Assembly: GCF_900116045.1 (NCBI RefSeq)
Contig: NZ_LT630450.1
Location: 1,523,501 to 1,587,500 of the forward strand
Length of the DNA: 64,000 nt
Source of the DNA: Desulfovibrio piger
GTDB taxonomy: Bacteria > Desulfobacterota > Desulfovibrionia > Desulfovibrionales > Desulfovibrionaceae
Direction: 5' to 3'
Every line of letters begins with the position of its first letter. Within the stretch, counting starts at the first letter, position 1. This document shows positions 44,004 to 54,004 of this stretch, piece after piece. Under the pieces are notes generated by a model. It saw only the letters and a program-made list of their open reading frames with translations, was not told where the DNA came from and did not search any database. A program made the translations under genes and the position numbers.

Positions 44004-45554
44004 CTAACGGGACGGGGCCGGTGCGGGCAGCACGGGACCACCGGCCGATGTGCCTCCCGTGGCCGGCGGCATGGCCGCGGGCACGGGCACAGGCGCGGGC
44101 GCCGCAGGTGGTTGCGGGACCGCGAGGGCCGGAGGCGTGACCGTCCCTCCGACCGCGGGCCCCTGGGCGGGCAGGGCCGCAGGAGCCGTCCCCTGCGGGG
44201 AGGATACCGGTGCCGTCACCGGAGCGGCCGGGGCAGCAGGAGCGTTCCCGCCGGCAGCGGCCGGAAGTGCCGGAGCGGCCGCCGGACGGGGCCGGGCCTG
44301 CTTGGGGCCGGGCCGCAGGGGCACATCATTGACGGCAGGGGCGGCGGGCTGTTCCACCGCCGCCTTGCCGCTGGCGATCCGGGTACAGCGCCCGGCCATG
44401 TCCCGCAGCGCCGCGGAACCGGCGCGGACAGCGGCCAGGGCCTTGCCGTCCTGCTGCAGGCGGCGGCCCACCCACTGGGCCACGAACAGCAGGGTATCGT
44501 CATCCAGGGCGGCACCGGCATGACGGCGGATGTCGCCCACCAGGGCATGCTGGGCTGCCGTGCGGGCATCCATGGCCTGGCGGTAGCGGGCCGTGATGTC
44601 GTCCACCCGCAGCTGGGCCGTGGCGATGGCGGCGGCATCGTTGCGCTGCCGGGCCTCGTCCAGCTCGAACACCGTGCTGGCCATGCGGCTGTAGATGTCC
44701 AGCGATTCCTGCAGCAGGCGCTCGCTCTCGGCCAGACGCGCGTTCAGGTCCGGTACGGCGGCCACGCCGTCCAGAGCGGCGGCCCAGGCGTTCAGGCGCC
44801 CGGCAAGGGCCATGTGCAGCTGCCGTTTCTGCAGGTCGCTCCAGTGGCGTTCCGCGCACTGGCGGTCAAGGCTGTCCAGGAAGCGGTCGGCATAGATGGT
44901 GTACAGGCTGCGCAGCATGTCGGGATGGAAGGCATAACGCAGCACGGCGGCACGGCTGCCGCCGGCCAGGCCTGTCAGCCTGACGCCGTAACGCTGGTTG
45001 AGGGACGGCAGGCTCACATCCAGGCCGCTGCCCTGGAAGCGTTCCAGCACATGCCCGGCAAGGTCATCCACGAAAGCGGGCTGCACACGGCTGTCCGCAG
45101 GGTACTGGCGCTTTGGCGCCTCCTGTCCGGCCGGGGCAGGCATGGCGGCCCCGGGCGACACGAAATCCGTCCTGACCAGGGCACTGACCGTGCCCTGCAC
45201 CACGGGCCCGGCCAGCGTGCCCGGCTCCGTGGCGGGCGTGGCCACCGAGGGCGGGGGCGGCGGGGGCGTCTCGCGCAGCAGGTTCATGAGGGGCGCCAGG
45301 GCCGTGCCTTCCAGCTGCGCATCCAGCCAGGTCACGGCCTCCGTGCGCCAGGCATCGCGGGTGGCGTCGTCGCGGCTCAGCCAGACGGCGGCCCCGGCCA
45401 CCAGCAAAAGGAGCAGCAGGGCCAGGCAGCCCAGCCTGTGGCCGCCGCGCGGCGTCCTGGGGGCGGGCAGGTCATCCAGCCGTCCGCCGGACGGGGACGC
45501 GGAGGCAAGGGGAGCAAACCGGTTTTGGGCCGGTGCCTTGGTTTCCAGTTTCAT
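44004..45554 (-). CDS. Membrane-anchored Pro/Ala-rich protein of unknown function
   Basis: The 516-residue protein has a cytoplasmic N-terminus of 40 residues, one membrane helix (LGCLALLLLLLVAGAAVWL, about 41-59) and a large periplasmic part. The middle (about 150-420) is helical, with conserved-looking SLPSLNQRYGVRLTGLAG and RQCAERHWSDLQKRQLHMAL. The last 100 residues are almost only Pro, Ala, Val and Gly and are probably disordered. GGAGG precedes the ATG. No family recognised. It is divergent from cstA. Confidence 0.68.
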   Translation of the reverse strand: MKLETKAPAQNRFAPLASASPSGGRLDDLPAPRTPRGGHRLGCLALLLLLLVAGAAVWLSRDDATRDAWRTEAVTWLDAQLEGTALAPLMNLLRETPPPPPPSVATPATEPGTLAGPVVQGTVSALVRTDFVSPGAAMPAPAGQEAPKRQYPADSRVQPAFVDDLAGHVLERFQGSGLDVSLPSLNQRYGVRLTGLAGGSRAAVLRYAFHPDMLRSLYTIYADRFLDSLDRQCAERHWSDLQKRQLHMALAGRLNAWAAALDGVAAVPDLNARLAESERLLQESLDIYSRMASTVFELDEARQRNDAAAIATAQLRVDDITARYRQAMDARTAAQHALVGDIRRHAGAALDDDTLLFVAQWVGRRLQQDGKALAAVRAGSAALRDMAGRCTRIASGKAAVEQPAAPAVNDVPLRPGPKQARPRPAAAPALPAAAGGNAPAAPAAPVTAPVSSPQGTAPAALPAQGPAVGGTVTPPALAVPQPPAAPAPVPVPAAMPPATGGTSAGGPVLPAPAPSR

Positions 45555-45882
45555 GCAGGACCTCCGGGCGGCAGGAAGGCACGCCCAAAAAACTCGCTGC
45601 CGCTGCACGGCAGGCTGGGGGCATGCTAGCATCCCGGCACACGGCTGTGAAGGCATTTTGCGGGCTTCTCCCCGCCGCAGCCCTCGCGGGGCGGCCGCCC
45701 TTCCGGTCCCGGAGCCGCCCGATGACGCTGTCCCTGCGTTGCTGCGGCCCGCCCTCCGGCACGGGCACAGCCCACAGGCCCCATGCCAACTGCCTGTTTT
45801 TGCGCGGGAACGTCCTCCTGGCCCGGCGGGCAGGAAGGCCTTCCCGGCCGCACCGGCAGCGGAAAAAAAGCATTTCCCTCTG

Positions 45883-45911
45883 TTGACGCCCCCCCTGCGC
45901 CATGCTAATCA
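45883..45911 (+). promoter_or_regulatory. Promoter of cstA
   Basis: TTGACG (45883-45888), 17-base spacer, TAATCA (45906-45911). It leaves a leader of about 85 bases. The rest of the 45555-46002 interval contains G+C-rich inverted repeats but no gene. Confidence 0.6.
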
Positions 45912-46002
45912 CGAACCCCTACTAACAAGGGCAGCCAGATGCCACAGGCCCGGCCGCCGCTTTCACCTTTTAACCGGAATAGCCGCAGAGGGAGCGGATA
46001 CT

Positions 46003-47436
46003 ATGCCGAATTACGTTTACTTTCTTCTTGCCGTAGCCGGCCTCATCCTGGGCTACATCGTCTACGGCTCCATCGTCGCGAAGATCTTCGGTGCGGACGA
46101 GAACCGTCCCACCCCCGCCAAGACCATGGCCGACGGCGTCGACTACGTCGAGATGCCCATGTGGAAGGTCTGGCTCATCCAGCTGCTGAACATCGCCGGC
46201 GTGGGCCCCGTCTTCGGCCCCATCCTGGGCGCCCTGTACGGCCCCAGCGCCCTGCTGTGGATCGTCATCGGCACCATCTTTGCCGGTGCCGTGCATGACT
46301 ACTTCTCCGGCATGCTCTCCGTGCGTTACAAGGGCGCCAACGTGCCCACCATCGTGGGCTACAACCTGGGCAACGCGGCCAAGCAGGTGATGCGCGTGTT
46401 CGCCGTCATCCTGCTGCTGCTCGTGGGCGTGGTCTTCGTGGCCGCCCCCGCCGGCCTGCTGGCCAAGCTGACCCCCGACTACATGGACCAGATGTTCTGG
46501 GTCGCCGTCATCTTCGCCTACTACTTCCTGGCCACCATCCTGCCCATCGACAAGATCATCGGCCGCCTCTACCCCCTGTTCGGCGCCGTGCTCATCATCA
46601 TGGCCGTGGGCATGACCGTGACCATGTTCACCAGCGGTTGCGAGTTCTACAACTGGGCCGCCTTCCCCAACACCCATCCCCAGCAGCTGCCCATCTTCCC
46701 GCTGGTGTTCATCACCATCGCCTGCGGCGCCCTGTCCGGCTTCCACGCCACCCAGTCGCCCCTGATGTCCCGCTGCCTGGGCAATGAAAAGCAGGGCAAG
46801 GCCGTGTTCTACGGCGGCATGGTGGCCGAAGGCTTCATCGGCCTCGTGTGGGCCACCGTGGGCATGACCTTCTACACCAGCCCCGAAGCCCTGGCCGCCG
46901 CGGGCGGCCCCGCCAACGTGGTCAACGAGACCGCCCGCGCCCTCATGGGCCCCATCGGCGGCGTGCTGGCCATCCTGGGCGTGGTGGCCCTGCCCGTCAC
47001 CTCCGGTGACACGGCCTTCCGCGCCGCCCGCCTGACCATCGCCGAAATGTTCAACTTCAAGCAGTCCGCCATCCCGGCCCGTCTGGCCATCGCCATCCCG
47101 ATCTTCGCCATCGGCGTGGTGCTGAACTTCGTGGACTTCAACGTGATCTGGCGCTACTTCGGCTTCGCCAACCAGGCCCTGGCCGCCATCATGCTCTGGG
47201 CCGCCGCCGCCTACCTGTACCGCAAGCACCGCCTGCACTGGATCTGCACCGTGCCCGCCACCTTCATGACGGCCGTGTGCACCTCCTACATCTGCTATGA
47301 GCCCAAGATGGGCTTCGGCATGGGCATCCAGACCGCCGACATCATCGGCGTGATCGCGGCCGCCATCTGCCTGGTCGCCTTCCTGGCCCTGGCCCGCAAG
47401 CCCATCGCCGGCGCGCCCAGCATCGACGAAGTGTAG
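46003..47436 (+). CDS. cstA: CstA-family peptide/pyruvate transporter (short form)
   Basis: The 477-residue protein has about a dozen membrane helices and the CstA hallmarks [49 protein letters not shown] and [16 protein letters not shown]. It is shorter than E. coli CstA (701 residues), lacking the C-terminal third, as is usual in anaerobes. CstA proteins take up pyruvate or peptides. Codon use is strongly biased to C-ending codons, suggesting high expression. A GGGAGCG ribosome site lies 9 bases before the ATG. Confidence 0.92.
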   Translation: MPNYVYFLLAVAGLILGYIVYGSIVAKIFGADENRPTPAKTMADGVDYVEMPMWKVWLIQLLNIAGVGPVFGPILGALYGPSALLWIVIGTIFAGAVHDYFSGMLSVRYKGANVPTIVGYNLGNAAKQVMRVFAVILLLLVGVVFVAAPAGLLAKLTPDYMDQMFWVAVIFAYYFLATILPIDKIIGRLYPLFGAVLIIMAVGMTVTMFTSGCEFYNWAAFPNTHPQQLPIFPLVFITIACGALSGFHATQSPLMSRCLGNEKQGKAVFYGGMVAEGFIGLVWATVGMTFYTSPEALAAAGGPANVVNETARALMGPIGGVLAILGVVALPVTSGDTAFRAARLTIAEMFNFKQSAIPARLAIAIPIFAIGVVLNFVDFNVIWRYFGFANQALAAIMLWAAAAYLYRKHRLHWICTVPATFMTAVCTSYICYEPKMGFGMGIQTADIIGVIAAAICLVAFLALARKPIAGAPSIDEV

Positions 47437-47465
47437 CGCTCGCCGCTCCACCCGCAGTCACGCAC

Positions 47466-47495
47466 AAGGGCAGGGATCTTCCCTGCCCTTTTTTC
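47466..47495 (+). terminator. Terminator after cstA
   Basis: AAGGGCAGGG (47466-47475) pairs with CCCTGCCCTT (47481-47490) and is followed by four more T residues. Confidence 0.93.
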
Positions 47496-47622
47496 GTGCC
47501 CCGGCACGGCGCCGCGCCCTGGCCGCCGGCATTGCGCCGCTCCCGGAGGCAGCGTATAACCCTGCTGTCCGGCCGCCTGTTCCCACGGCCGCCGGACCGC
47601 CATCACAGAACAGGAGATATCC

Positions 47623-48414
47623 ATGCGCACCCCCAACATCCTGACCATCGCCGGTTCCGACTCCGGCGGCGGTGCCGGCATCCAGGCCGACCTCAAGACC
47701 ATCATGGCCCTGGGCGGCTACGGCATGAGCGTCATCACGGCCCTGACCGCCCAGAACGGCCTGGGCGTCACCGGCATCCACGCGCCCGGGCCCGAATTCG
47801 TCGTGCTGCAGCTGCGCGCCGTGCTGGACGGTTTTCCCGTGCACGCCGCCAAGACCGGCATGCTCTTCTCGGCCGGCATCATCAACGCCCTGGCCGACGC
47901 CCTGCGCGACCGCAGCTTCCCGCTGGTGGTGGACCCTGTTTCCGTGAGCCAGAGCGGCAGCCGCCTGCTGCGTGAGGATGCCGTGGAGGCCCTCAGGGAA
48001 CGCATGATCCCCGGCTGCGACCTGCTGACCCCCAACCGCCCCGAAGCCGAGATGCTCACCGGCATGACCATCAGCTGCGCCGATGACGCCGCTGCCGCCG
48101 GTGAGGCGCTCATCAGGATGGGCGCCAAGGCCGTGCTCATCAAGGGCGGGCATATGGAAAGCTCCATCGTGGTCACGGACTGCCTCTGCCAGGCCGGACA
48201 GGCGCCCAAATTCCTGCCCCAGCCCAAGGTGGAGACCACCAACAACCACGGCACCGGCTGCACCCTGTCGGCGGCCATCGCCACCGGTCTCGGCCACGGC
48301 CTGCCCCTGCAGGTGGCCGTGACCCGCGCCCAGGAATTCCTCAACCTCGCCCTGCGCCAGAGCTACGCGCCCGGCAAGGGCTGCGGGCCCGTCAACCACG
48401 CCGCCCGCCGCTAG
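47623..48414 (+). CDS. thiD: Hydroxymethylpyrimidine / phosphomethylpyrimidine kinase
   Basis: The 263-residue protein starts with [22 protein letters not shown] in pieces characteristic of ThiD, and has [36 protein letters not shown] and the catalytic [14 protein letters not shown]. It makes HMP-PP for thiamine synthesis in two phosphorylations. AGGAGAT precedes the ATG. No other thi gene is adjacent. The 5' region lacks the conserved TPP-riboswitch CTGAGA core. The gap to truA (48415-48732) holds no gene. Confidence 0.95.
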   Translation: MRTPNILTIAGSDSGGGAGIQADLKTIMALGGYGMSVITALTAQNGLGVTGIHAPGPEFVVLQLRAVLDGFPVHAAKTGMLFSAGIINALADALRDRSFPLVVDPVSVSQSGSRLLREDAVEALRERMIPGCDLLTPNRPEAEMLTGMTISCADDAAAAGEALIRMGAKAVLIKGGHMESSIVVTDCLCQAGQAPKFLPQPKVETTNNHGTGCTLSAAIATGLGHGLPLQVAVTRAQEFLNLALRQSYAPGKGCGPVNHAARR

Positions 48415-48732
48415 ACGCAAGACATGCCGCGGGGAGAGGACCGCGGGGAGAGGGAGCTTCTTTGCTGAGGCAAGGAAGGGCCCTTTCCCCGGCTCCCGGC
48501 CCCCGCTCATGCGCCGCATCCCGGAAGGGGCGTCCGGTAACGGCCCCGGCAGGCAATGGCTTTCCACCACGGGCAGGGCATGGAAAAACGCCCCTCCCCG
48601 GCATCGAGCCCAAGAATTGCGGATGCCGGTCCCTCCCCTGCGGGAAAAGGCCTTCGTACGGCACCTGACCATCACCAGGCCGGGCTGCGGGCCGCCGACC
48701 CCCTTTCCTTCCACATCAACCCCAGATCCTCC

Positions 48733-49527
48733 ATGCCGGACATTTCTTCCCCCATGCGTCTCAGGCTCTTGCTGGCCTATGACGGCAGCCGTTACTGCGG
48801 CTGGCAGATCCAGGACATCCCCACCCCGCCGCCCACCGTGCAGGCCGCCGTGGAAGCCGCCGTGGGCCGCATCGCCGGGCGGCCCGTGCGCGTGTTCGGC
48901 TCCGGCCGCACCGATGCGGGCGTCCATGCCCACGGTCAGGTGGCCCATTGCGACGTGCCCCGCCGCCCCGGTCTGGACTGGCGCCACGCCCTCAACGCCC
49001 TGCTGCCCGCGGACGTGCGCGTCCTGCACTGGCAGGAGGCCGCCCCCGGCTTCCATGCCCGCATCAGCGCCCTGCGCAAGACCTATGTATATGACTTCTG
49101 GCAGGAGAAAGGCTTCGTCCCGCCCCGGCTGGCGCCCTTCGTCTGGCGCAGCGGGCCCCTGGATGCCGGGGCCATGCGCGCGGCCCTGCCCTTTTTGCTG
49201 GGCAGGCACGACTTCGCCAGCCTCCAGAACGCCGGCACCGAGATGGAGAGCACCGTACGCGAGCTCCAGGCGGCCACGCTGACGGAGCTGCCGCCCGTGG
49301 AGTTCATGCCGCCCTGCCTGCCCTGCCTGCGCCTGACCGTCACGGCCAACGGTTTTTTGAAGCAGATGGTCCGCAACATGGCCGGGCTGCTGGCCGCCTG
49401 CGGCCGCCGCAAGCTGCGCCCCGACCGGATCCCCGCCATCCTCGAGGCCGCCGACCGCCGCGCCCTGCCCAGCCCCACGGCCCCGCCGCAGGGCCTGGCC
49501 CTGGCCCATGTGGAATACTCGGACTAA
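48733..49527 (+). CDS. truA: tRNA pseudouridine(38-40) synthase TruA
   Basis: The 264-residue protein has the TruA motifs LLAYDGSRYCGWQIQ, the catalytic Asp in GSGRTDAGVHAHGQ, the Tyr-bearing LRKTYVYDFW and the C-terminal NGFLKQMVRNMAG. It modifies the anticodon arm of tRNAs. The start at 48733 (MPDISSPMRLRLL) gives normal length; an internal ATG at 48754 is an alternative. Confidence 0.94.
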   Translation: MPDISSPMRLRLLLAYDGSRYCGWQIQDIPTPPPTVQAAVEAAVGRIAGRPVRVFGSGRTDAGVHAHGQVAHCDVPRRPGLDWRHALNALLPADVRVLHWQEAAPGFHARISALRKTYVYDFWQEKGFVPPRLAPFVWRSGPLDAGAMRAALPFLLGRHDFASLQNAGTEMESTVRELQAATLTELPPVEFMPPCLPCLRLTVTANGFLKQMVRNMAGLLAACGRRKLRPDRIPAILEAADRRALPSPTAPPQGLALAHVEYSD

Positions 49528-49635
49528 GACTGTTATACTGAGCGCGGCCTGCCCATCGCCAGCGTCAGTATATCCCCGTTTTTCGTATCGTCCATACTTC
49601 TCTGCGGCGACGGTCCCCTATTCATGGAGTATGTC

Positions 49636-50586
49636 ATGAGTGATATAAAACTGTTCAGATTTTCTTCCGAAGGCGCCTCCGCACTCCCGGCACGTACGGC
49701 CCTGGTGGAACGCGAGCTGCATGATCTGATGGAAAAGCATATGCAATGCTTTTTGGGGATACGCTTCGTGGCGCATGAATTCAGTACGGGAAAAATCCAT
49801 CGCGGCCGCATAGATTCCCTAGGACTGGATGAGAACAATTGTCCCGTCATCCTGGAGTACAAACGCCACACCAATGAGAACGTTATCAATCAGGGCCTCT
49901 ATTACCTCGACTGGCTGCTCGACCACCAGGCAGATTTCAAATTGCTGGTCCTTGAACGCTATGGTCAGGAAATCGCCAATGCCATTGAATGGCGGGGAAC
50001 CCGTGTACTTTGCATAGCCGGGGATTTCACCAAGTTCGATGAACATGCCGTTGCCCAGATCGGCCGCAATATCGAATTGATACGCTACAAATATTTCGGT
50101 GATGACCTCCTGATGCTGGAATGGTTGAATCCGGTACAATCGAGTATCGAGCCTGTCAGTACCGGAAAGCAGTCCATCGAAGCTGCGGGAAAAAACTCCC
50201 AGTCCGACGCCTGTCCAGAAAGCCCGGACGAAAGTGTCGGCTGCCTGACCTCCCAGCTGGCGACCATGCCGGACGAGCAGCGTACCTTGTACGAGGAACT
50301 GTATCGCTTCGTCACCTCGCTGGGGGATGACGTCAACAGCAAGGAATTGCAGCTCTATGTGGCCTTTACCCGACTGAAAAACTTTGCTTGTCTGGTTCCC
50401 ATGAAGGGCTGGTTCAAAGTCTACCTGCACCTTTCCCCGGACAGCATCCACCTGGAAAAAGGCTTCAGCCGCGATGTCAGGAATATAGGCCACTGGGCCA
50501 CCGGGGATCTTGAGATCAGCCTGCGTACCCTGACCGATCTCGACAAACTCAAGCCTCTACTGGAGCGCGCCTATCAGGAAAGCTGA
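49636..50586 (+). CDS. PD-(D/E)XK-nuclease-like protein with C-terminal DUF5655
   Basis: The 316-residue protein has an N-terminal restriction-endonuclease-like fold: HRGRIDSLGLDENN gives the Asp, VILEYKR the E-x-K pair, and INQGLYYLDWLL the following Gln helix, as in NucS-like nucleases. The C-terminus (FACLVPMKGWFKVYLHL, RDVRNIGHWATGDLEISL) matches DUF5655. GGAG lies 6 bases before the ATG at 49636. The gene is clearly lower in G+C and uses different codons from both neighbours, a sign of transfer. A role in DNA repair or phage defence is possible but not shown. Confidence 0.83.
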   Translation: MSDIKLFRFSSEGASALPARTALVERELHDLMEKHMQCFLGIRFVAHEFSTGKIHRGRIDSLGLDENNCPVILEYKRHTNENVINQGLYYLDWLLDHQADFKLLVLERYGQEIANAIEWRGTRVLCIAGDFTKFDEHAVAQIGRNIELIRYKYFGDDLLMLEWLNPVQSSIEPVSTGKQSIEAAGKNSQSDACPESPDESVGCLTSQLATMPDEQRTLYEELYRFVTSLGDDVNSKELQLYVAFTRLKNFACLVPMKGWFKVYLHLSPDSIHLEKGFSRDVRNIGHWATGDLEISLRTLTDLDKLKPLLERAYQES

Positions 50587-50610
50587 TCCCGCGCCGTACT
50601 CACCACCATA

Positions 50611-50641
50611 AAAAAAGGACGCTCCAGAGGCGTCCTCTTTT
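50611..50641. terminator. Bidirectional terminator between convergent genes
   Basis: AGGACGC (50616-50622) pairs with GCGTCCT (50630-50636); CTTTTC follows on the plus strand and T6 on the minus strand. Confidence 0.85.
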
Positions 50642-50675
50642 CATCCGGTCCCTACCTTTCCACCGGCAGGAAAGA

Positions 50676-51656
50676 CTATTTTTTTACCGCATCCCGCCTG
50701 TTATGGGCCTCCACGAACGCATTATAGGCTTCCTGGGCCTCCTGCAAGGCAAGATTGAGCTGGCGGCGCGTCGCATTGCTGAACGCGTCCTCCTGCCCCT
50801 GGGCCACGGTACGGGGGAAGAGGTCGGCCTTGTCCAGAAAAGCCTGCCAGAGGCGCCGCTCTTCGTCCGTCATGCCCCGGGTCTGGCCACGGGCCGCGGC
50901 CAGGGCTTCTTCCATCTCCTTGCGCCAGCCCGCCACGGCCACGGCATCGGGATTGCCCTCGCGCAGCAGGACGCTGCCCAGCAGGAAACGGCTGAACAGG
51001 AAGCGGGCCGAGCTGATGGCGTCTTTCAGCGGATCGCCCCGCAGCAGCACGTCCTCGGCCTGGCGGCTGCGGTCACGCACCAGCACCAGCAGGGCGTCAC
51101 GGGCCCTGGAAAACTCGGCATGCGCGTCCTGCAGGCGGCGCAGCAGCTTCTTGCCCTGCGCCCCGTCATCCACGATGCTGTCGTCCAGAGCGTACTTGCG
51201 GAACGCCGTGACCAGCTTTTCCATGCTGGCCAGCGTCCGCCGCATGGTGGCCACCAGATCCCGCAGACGGGCAGCGTCGGCCTCGCCCCACACGGCCTTT
51301 TCCACAGCGGGCCTGTCGTCCAGCTCCGCAGGACGCCGGGGCGCCTTGCCCAGCAGCCAGGTACGCATATAGTCCTCGGCCTGCCGCAGCAGGTGGCCGG
51401 CGTGGATGCCCGCCACATCGGCCCAGCGCCAGAAGGCATTGCCCGCATCCAGCACCCCGGCGGCCGCTGCCGCCTCTCCGGCCGGGGCCGGAGCCTCCGG
51501 CACATGCAGGCCGGCGGCGGCCTTCGCCACCACGGCGGACGCGCTCTCCTTGTCCAGAACCGCCTTGGGGGCGCTCTCCTCCCGGCAGGCACACAGGCCC
51601 AAAGCCAGCGCCATGAGACACGCCAGCCACAGGAAACGAACAGGACGCTGCATCAT
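50676..51656 (-). CDS. Lipoprotein of unknown function, mostly helical
   Basis: The 326-residue protein has a lipoprotein signal ending LCAC (Cys24). The rest is predicted helical with many charged residues (RLRDLVATMRRTLASMEKLV, RRQLNLALQEAQEAYNAFVE). No family recognised. Its ATG overlaps the HAD-hydrolase stop (ATGA), so it is translationally coupled and belongs to the leftward sugar-acid gene cluster. It may be an envelope component connected with the cluster's product, an inference from position only. Confidence 0.72.
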   Translation of the reverse strand: MMQRPVRFLWLACLMALALGLCACREESAPKAVLDKESASAVVAKAAAGLHVPEAPAPAGEAAAAAGVLDAGNAFWRWADVAGIHAGHLLRQAEDYMRTWLLGKAPRRPAELDDRPAVEKAVWGEADAARLRDLVATMRRTLASMEKLVTAFRKYALDDSIVDDGAQGKKLLRRLQDAHAEFSRARDALLVLVRDRSRQAEDVLLRGDPLKDAISSARFLFSRFLLGSVLLREGNPDAVAVAGWRKEMEEALAAARGQTRGMTDEERRLWQAFLDKADLFPRTVAQGQEDAFSNATRRQLNLALQEAQEAYNAFVEAHNRRDAVKK

Positions 51657-52291
51657 GCCACATGCTCCGCGATCCAGGCATCGAGCCCGGTCAGGTCGGG
51701 CCCCCAGGGAAAATCCCCGCCCCTGAGCTCCGGCCCGGTGCCGTAGAACAGGGTGCCCACCTCCTCGGCGGCATCACGGTCCGTGGAGGCATCGCCCACC
51801 ATGAGCACCTCGTCAGGCAGGACGCCCGCCTTGTCCACGATCATGGCCAGCAGCCTGGCCTTGGCCGGCGGCGAGCCGTAGATGCCCGTGAAGCAGCGGT
51901 CCAGGCCGCGTTCCTTGAGGATGAAGTTCAGTTCCTCGTGCGGTGCGCCGGAGCAGACATAGAGCGGCAGTCTGCCCCGCCAGTGCTCCAGCACCGGGGC
52001 GATGCCGGGGATGAGCCCGCAGCGGCGCACTTCGTCCAGGGCGTATTCGGCAAAGCGCCTGCCCCACTCCCCGGACTCGGCGGGCGTGATCTCCCTGTCC
52101 AGGATCTCGCGGAAGAACCATTCGAATTTTTTGTAACGGCTCACGCCGCCGTGCACGGTATGGTACATGACGAAGCGGTCGCGGGCCTCCTCGCCGTAGG
52201 GCTCGGCCAGGCGGGCAAAGGCGCGCGTCTTGACGGGCACGCTGTCGAGGATCACGCCGTCACAGTCGAAAACAAGACATTTCAGGGCCAT
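51653..52291 (-). CDS. HAD-superfamily phosphatase
   Basis: The 212-residue protein starts MALKCLVFDCDGVILDSVP, the D-x-D motif I of HAD hydrolases (Asp9/Asp11). CSGAPHEELNFILKERGL fits motif II and MVGDASTDRDAAEEVG motif IV. The helical cap is of the beta-phosphoglucomutase type. In this cluster it could remove a phosphate from a sugar-acid precursor. It overlaps the lipoprotein gene by four bases and lies 180 bases after the acyltransferase gene, which is a wider gap than elsewhere in the cluster. Confidence 0.87.
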   Translation of the reverse strand: MALKCLVFDCDGVILDSVPVKTRAFARLAEPYGEEARDRFVMYHTVHGGVSRYKKFEWFFREILDREITPAESGEWGRRFAEYALDEVRRCGLIPGIAPVLEHWRGRLPLYVCSGAPHEELNFILKERGLDRCFTGIYGSPPAKARLLAMIVDKAGVLPDEVLMVGDASTDRDAAEEVGTLFYGTGPELRGGDFPWGPDLTGLDAWIAEHVA

Positions 52292-52471
52292 GCAGACTCC
52301 TTGTTCGCGCCGTCAGGGACGGCGCCGTACAGGAAGGATACGGGGACAGGCCCGCGCCCCGCCGCCAAAGCGGACGAAGCCCTGCGGGCCGGAGCCGGAA
52401 GGCGGTCCAGGCCGCCTGTCCGGTCAGGAAAAATGCCGGGGATGCGGGACAGTCATCCGTTCCCGCCAGCC

Positions 52472-53077
52472 TTACGGCCGCGACGGGCACCGGCTGCGGC
52501 CGCGGTGGCCGATGGGGCGTGCCGGGACACCGCCCACAATGGTGAACGGGGGCACGTCACGGGTGACCACGGCGCCCGCGCCCACCACGGCGCCCCGGCC
52601 GATGCGCACGTCGGGCGTGATGACGCAGTTGGCCCCGATCCAGACATCGTCCCCGATGACGATCTCGCCCGGATGGTGCCCCTGCTGCAGGATGGGCACA
52701 TCGTGCCGGGAAAAACAGTGATTGGCGGCCCGCAGCACCGTGCCGGGGCCCACGGCCACATGCCTGCCCATGACGATGCGCCCGCCGTCGGCCGCCACAT
52801 GGGCATAGGGAGAGATGGACACGCGGTCGCCCAGGACCAGTTCGCCGTCCCCGGCCGTGATGATGCAGCCCCGTCCCAGCCTGACGGCATCGCCCAGCCG
52901 CATGTGGCGGCACCCCACGAAGCCCAGGCCCGTGCCGAAGCGTACCGAACCGCAGCGGGCAAAGAGCCAGCGCCAGGCCAGCCAGCGCAGGGCCAGGCCC
53001 AGCGGCGTGGGTATCCAGGCGAAGCAGGCTATCCAGAGCTCTTCCCAGGCAGAGCGGAGGCGGGACAGCGGCCCCAT
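52472..53077 (-). CDS. Left-handed beta-helix acyltransferase
   Basis: The 201-residue protein has hexapeptide repeats ([66 protein letters not shown]), the signature of acetyl- or succinyl-CoA-dependent sugar O- or N-acyltransferases. The N-terminal 45 residues are hydrophobic ([20 protein letters not shown]) and may bind the membrane. The gene starts directly after the cytidylyltransferase stop codon, so both are translated together. Confidence 0.85.
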   Translation of the reverse strand: MGPLSRLRSAWEELWIACFAWIPTPLGLALRWLAWRWLFARCGSVRFGTGLGFVGCRHMRLGDAVRLGRGCIITAGDGELVLGDRVSISPYAHVAADGGRIVMGRHVAVGPGTVLRAANHCFSRHDVPILQQGHHPGEIVIGDDVWIGANCVITPDVRIGRGAVVGAGAVVTRDVPPFTIVGGVPARPIGHRGRSRCPSRP

Positions 53078-53848
53078 CTACTTCGCGTACTCCCGCATGA
53101 GGGCATCCCCTTCCATGAGCCGCGTCACGCGGGCCAGGTCTTCAGGGGTATCCACGCTCCAGGTGCGGGCATCGGTGGGCACCATGCGGACCTTTTCCCC
53201 GTGTTCGAGGATGCGCAGCATGTCCACGGACTCGCAGATCTCCAGCGGGCTTTCCTCCATCTCGTTGAAGCGGAGCAGATAGTCACGGCGGAAGGGGATG
53301 ATGCAGACCTGCTTGCGCATGGGCACCGTGTCGGCCCCCTTCTTGCGGGAGGGGATGGGCTCGCGCGAGAAATAGAGGGCATCGTTGTTGCGGTCCACCA
53401 CGACCTTCACCTCGTTGGGGTCCTCGAACTCTTCCGGGGTGTCCATGTCGGCCATGAGGTTGACCACGTTGATGGAAGGGTCCCTGAGCATGGGGCCCAC
53501 GGCGGCGTCGATCATGCCGGGCAGCACCATGGGCTCGTCCCCCTGCACCATGACCACGATGTCGGCCTTCCGGCCCGTGGCCGCCTCGATCTTGAGCAGG
53601 GCCTCGGCGGTGCGGGTGGAGCAGCGCACATGATGGTCGCCGGTCATGACGCATGCAAGGCCCGCGCCCTTGCAGTAGTCCTCGATGACCGTGTCGCAGG
53701 TGGCCACATAGGTGGCGGAAAGGCAGCGGCTCATGGCCGTGCGGAAGGCCACATGGCCCACCATGGGCACACCGTGGATCAGGGCCAGCGGTTTGCCGGG
53801 AAAGCGGCTGGAGCCCATGCGGGCGGGGATGATGGCGATGATGTTCAT
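53078..53848 (-). CDS. KdsB-like cytidylyltransferase (CMP-ulosonic acid synthetase)
   Basis: The 256-residue protein begins IAIIPARMGSSRFPGKPLA, the CTP-binding signature of 3-deoxy-manno-octulosonate cytidylyltransferases. It also carries VMVQGDEPMVLPGMI, YFSREPIPSR and SVDTPEDLARV, all expected in this family. It would make CMP-3-deoxy-ulosonate. Since the neighbours are an aldolase, an epimerase and an acyltransferase and not the Kdo-8-P synthase genes, the substrate is probably a different 3-deoxy acid. It overlaps or abuts the acyltransferase gene downstream. Confidence 0.87.
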   Translation of the reverse strand: MNIIAIIPARMGSSRFPGKPLALIHGVPMVGHVAFRTAMSRCLSATYVATCDTVIEDYCKGAGLACVMTGDHHVRCSTRTAEALLKIEAATGRKADIVVMVQGDEPMVLPGMIDAAVGPMLRDPSINVVNLMADMDTPEEFEDPNEVKVVVDRNNDALYFSREPIPSRKKGADTVPMRKQVCIIPFRRDYLLRFNEMEESPLEICESVDMLRILEHGEKVRMVPTDARTWSVDTPEDLARVTRLMEGDALMREYAK

Positions 53849-54004
53849 GACTTCTCCCTGGGCAGGGACTGCCCGGCAAGGGGATGACGGGAAGACGGGG
53901 CGCAGCCGGACCGGAGGCCGGGAAAGCCCGTGCGCCGCGGGGGAAAGGGCCCGGGGGCCGGGGCGTCCGCCGCACAGGGGCTGCCGGCGCGGAACGAACG
54001 GACC

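Noticed and set aside
47496..47622. Possible TPP riboswitch before thiD
   Set aside because: None of the conserved thi-box cores (such as CTGAGA) is present in this short interval.
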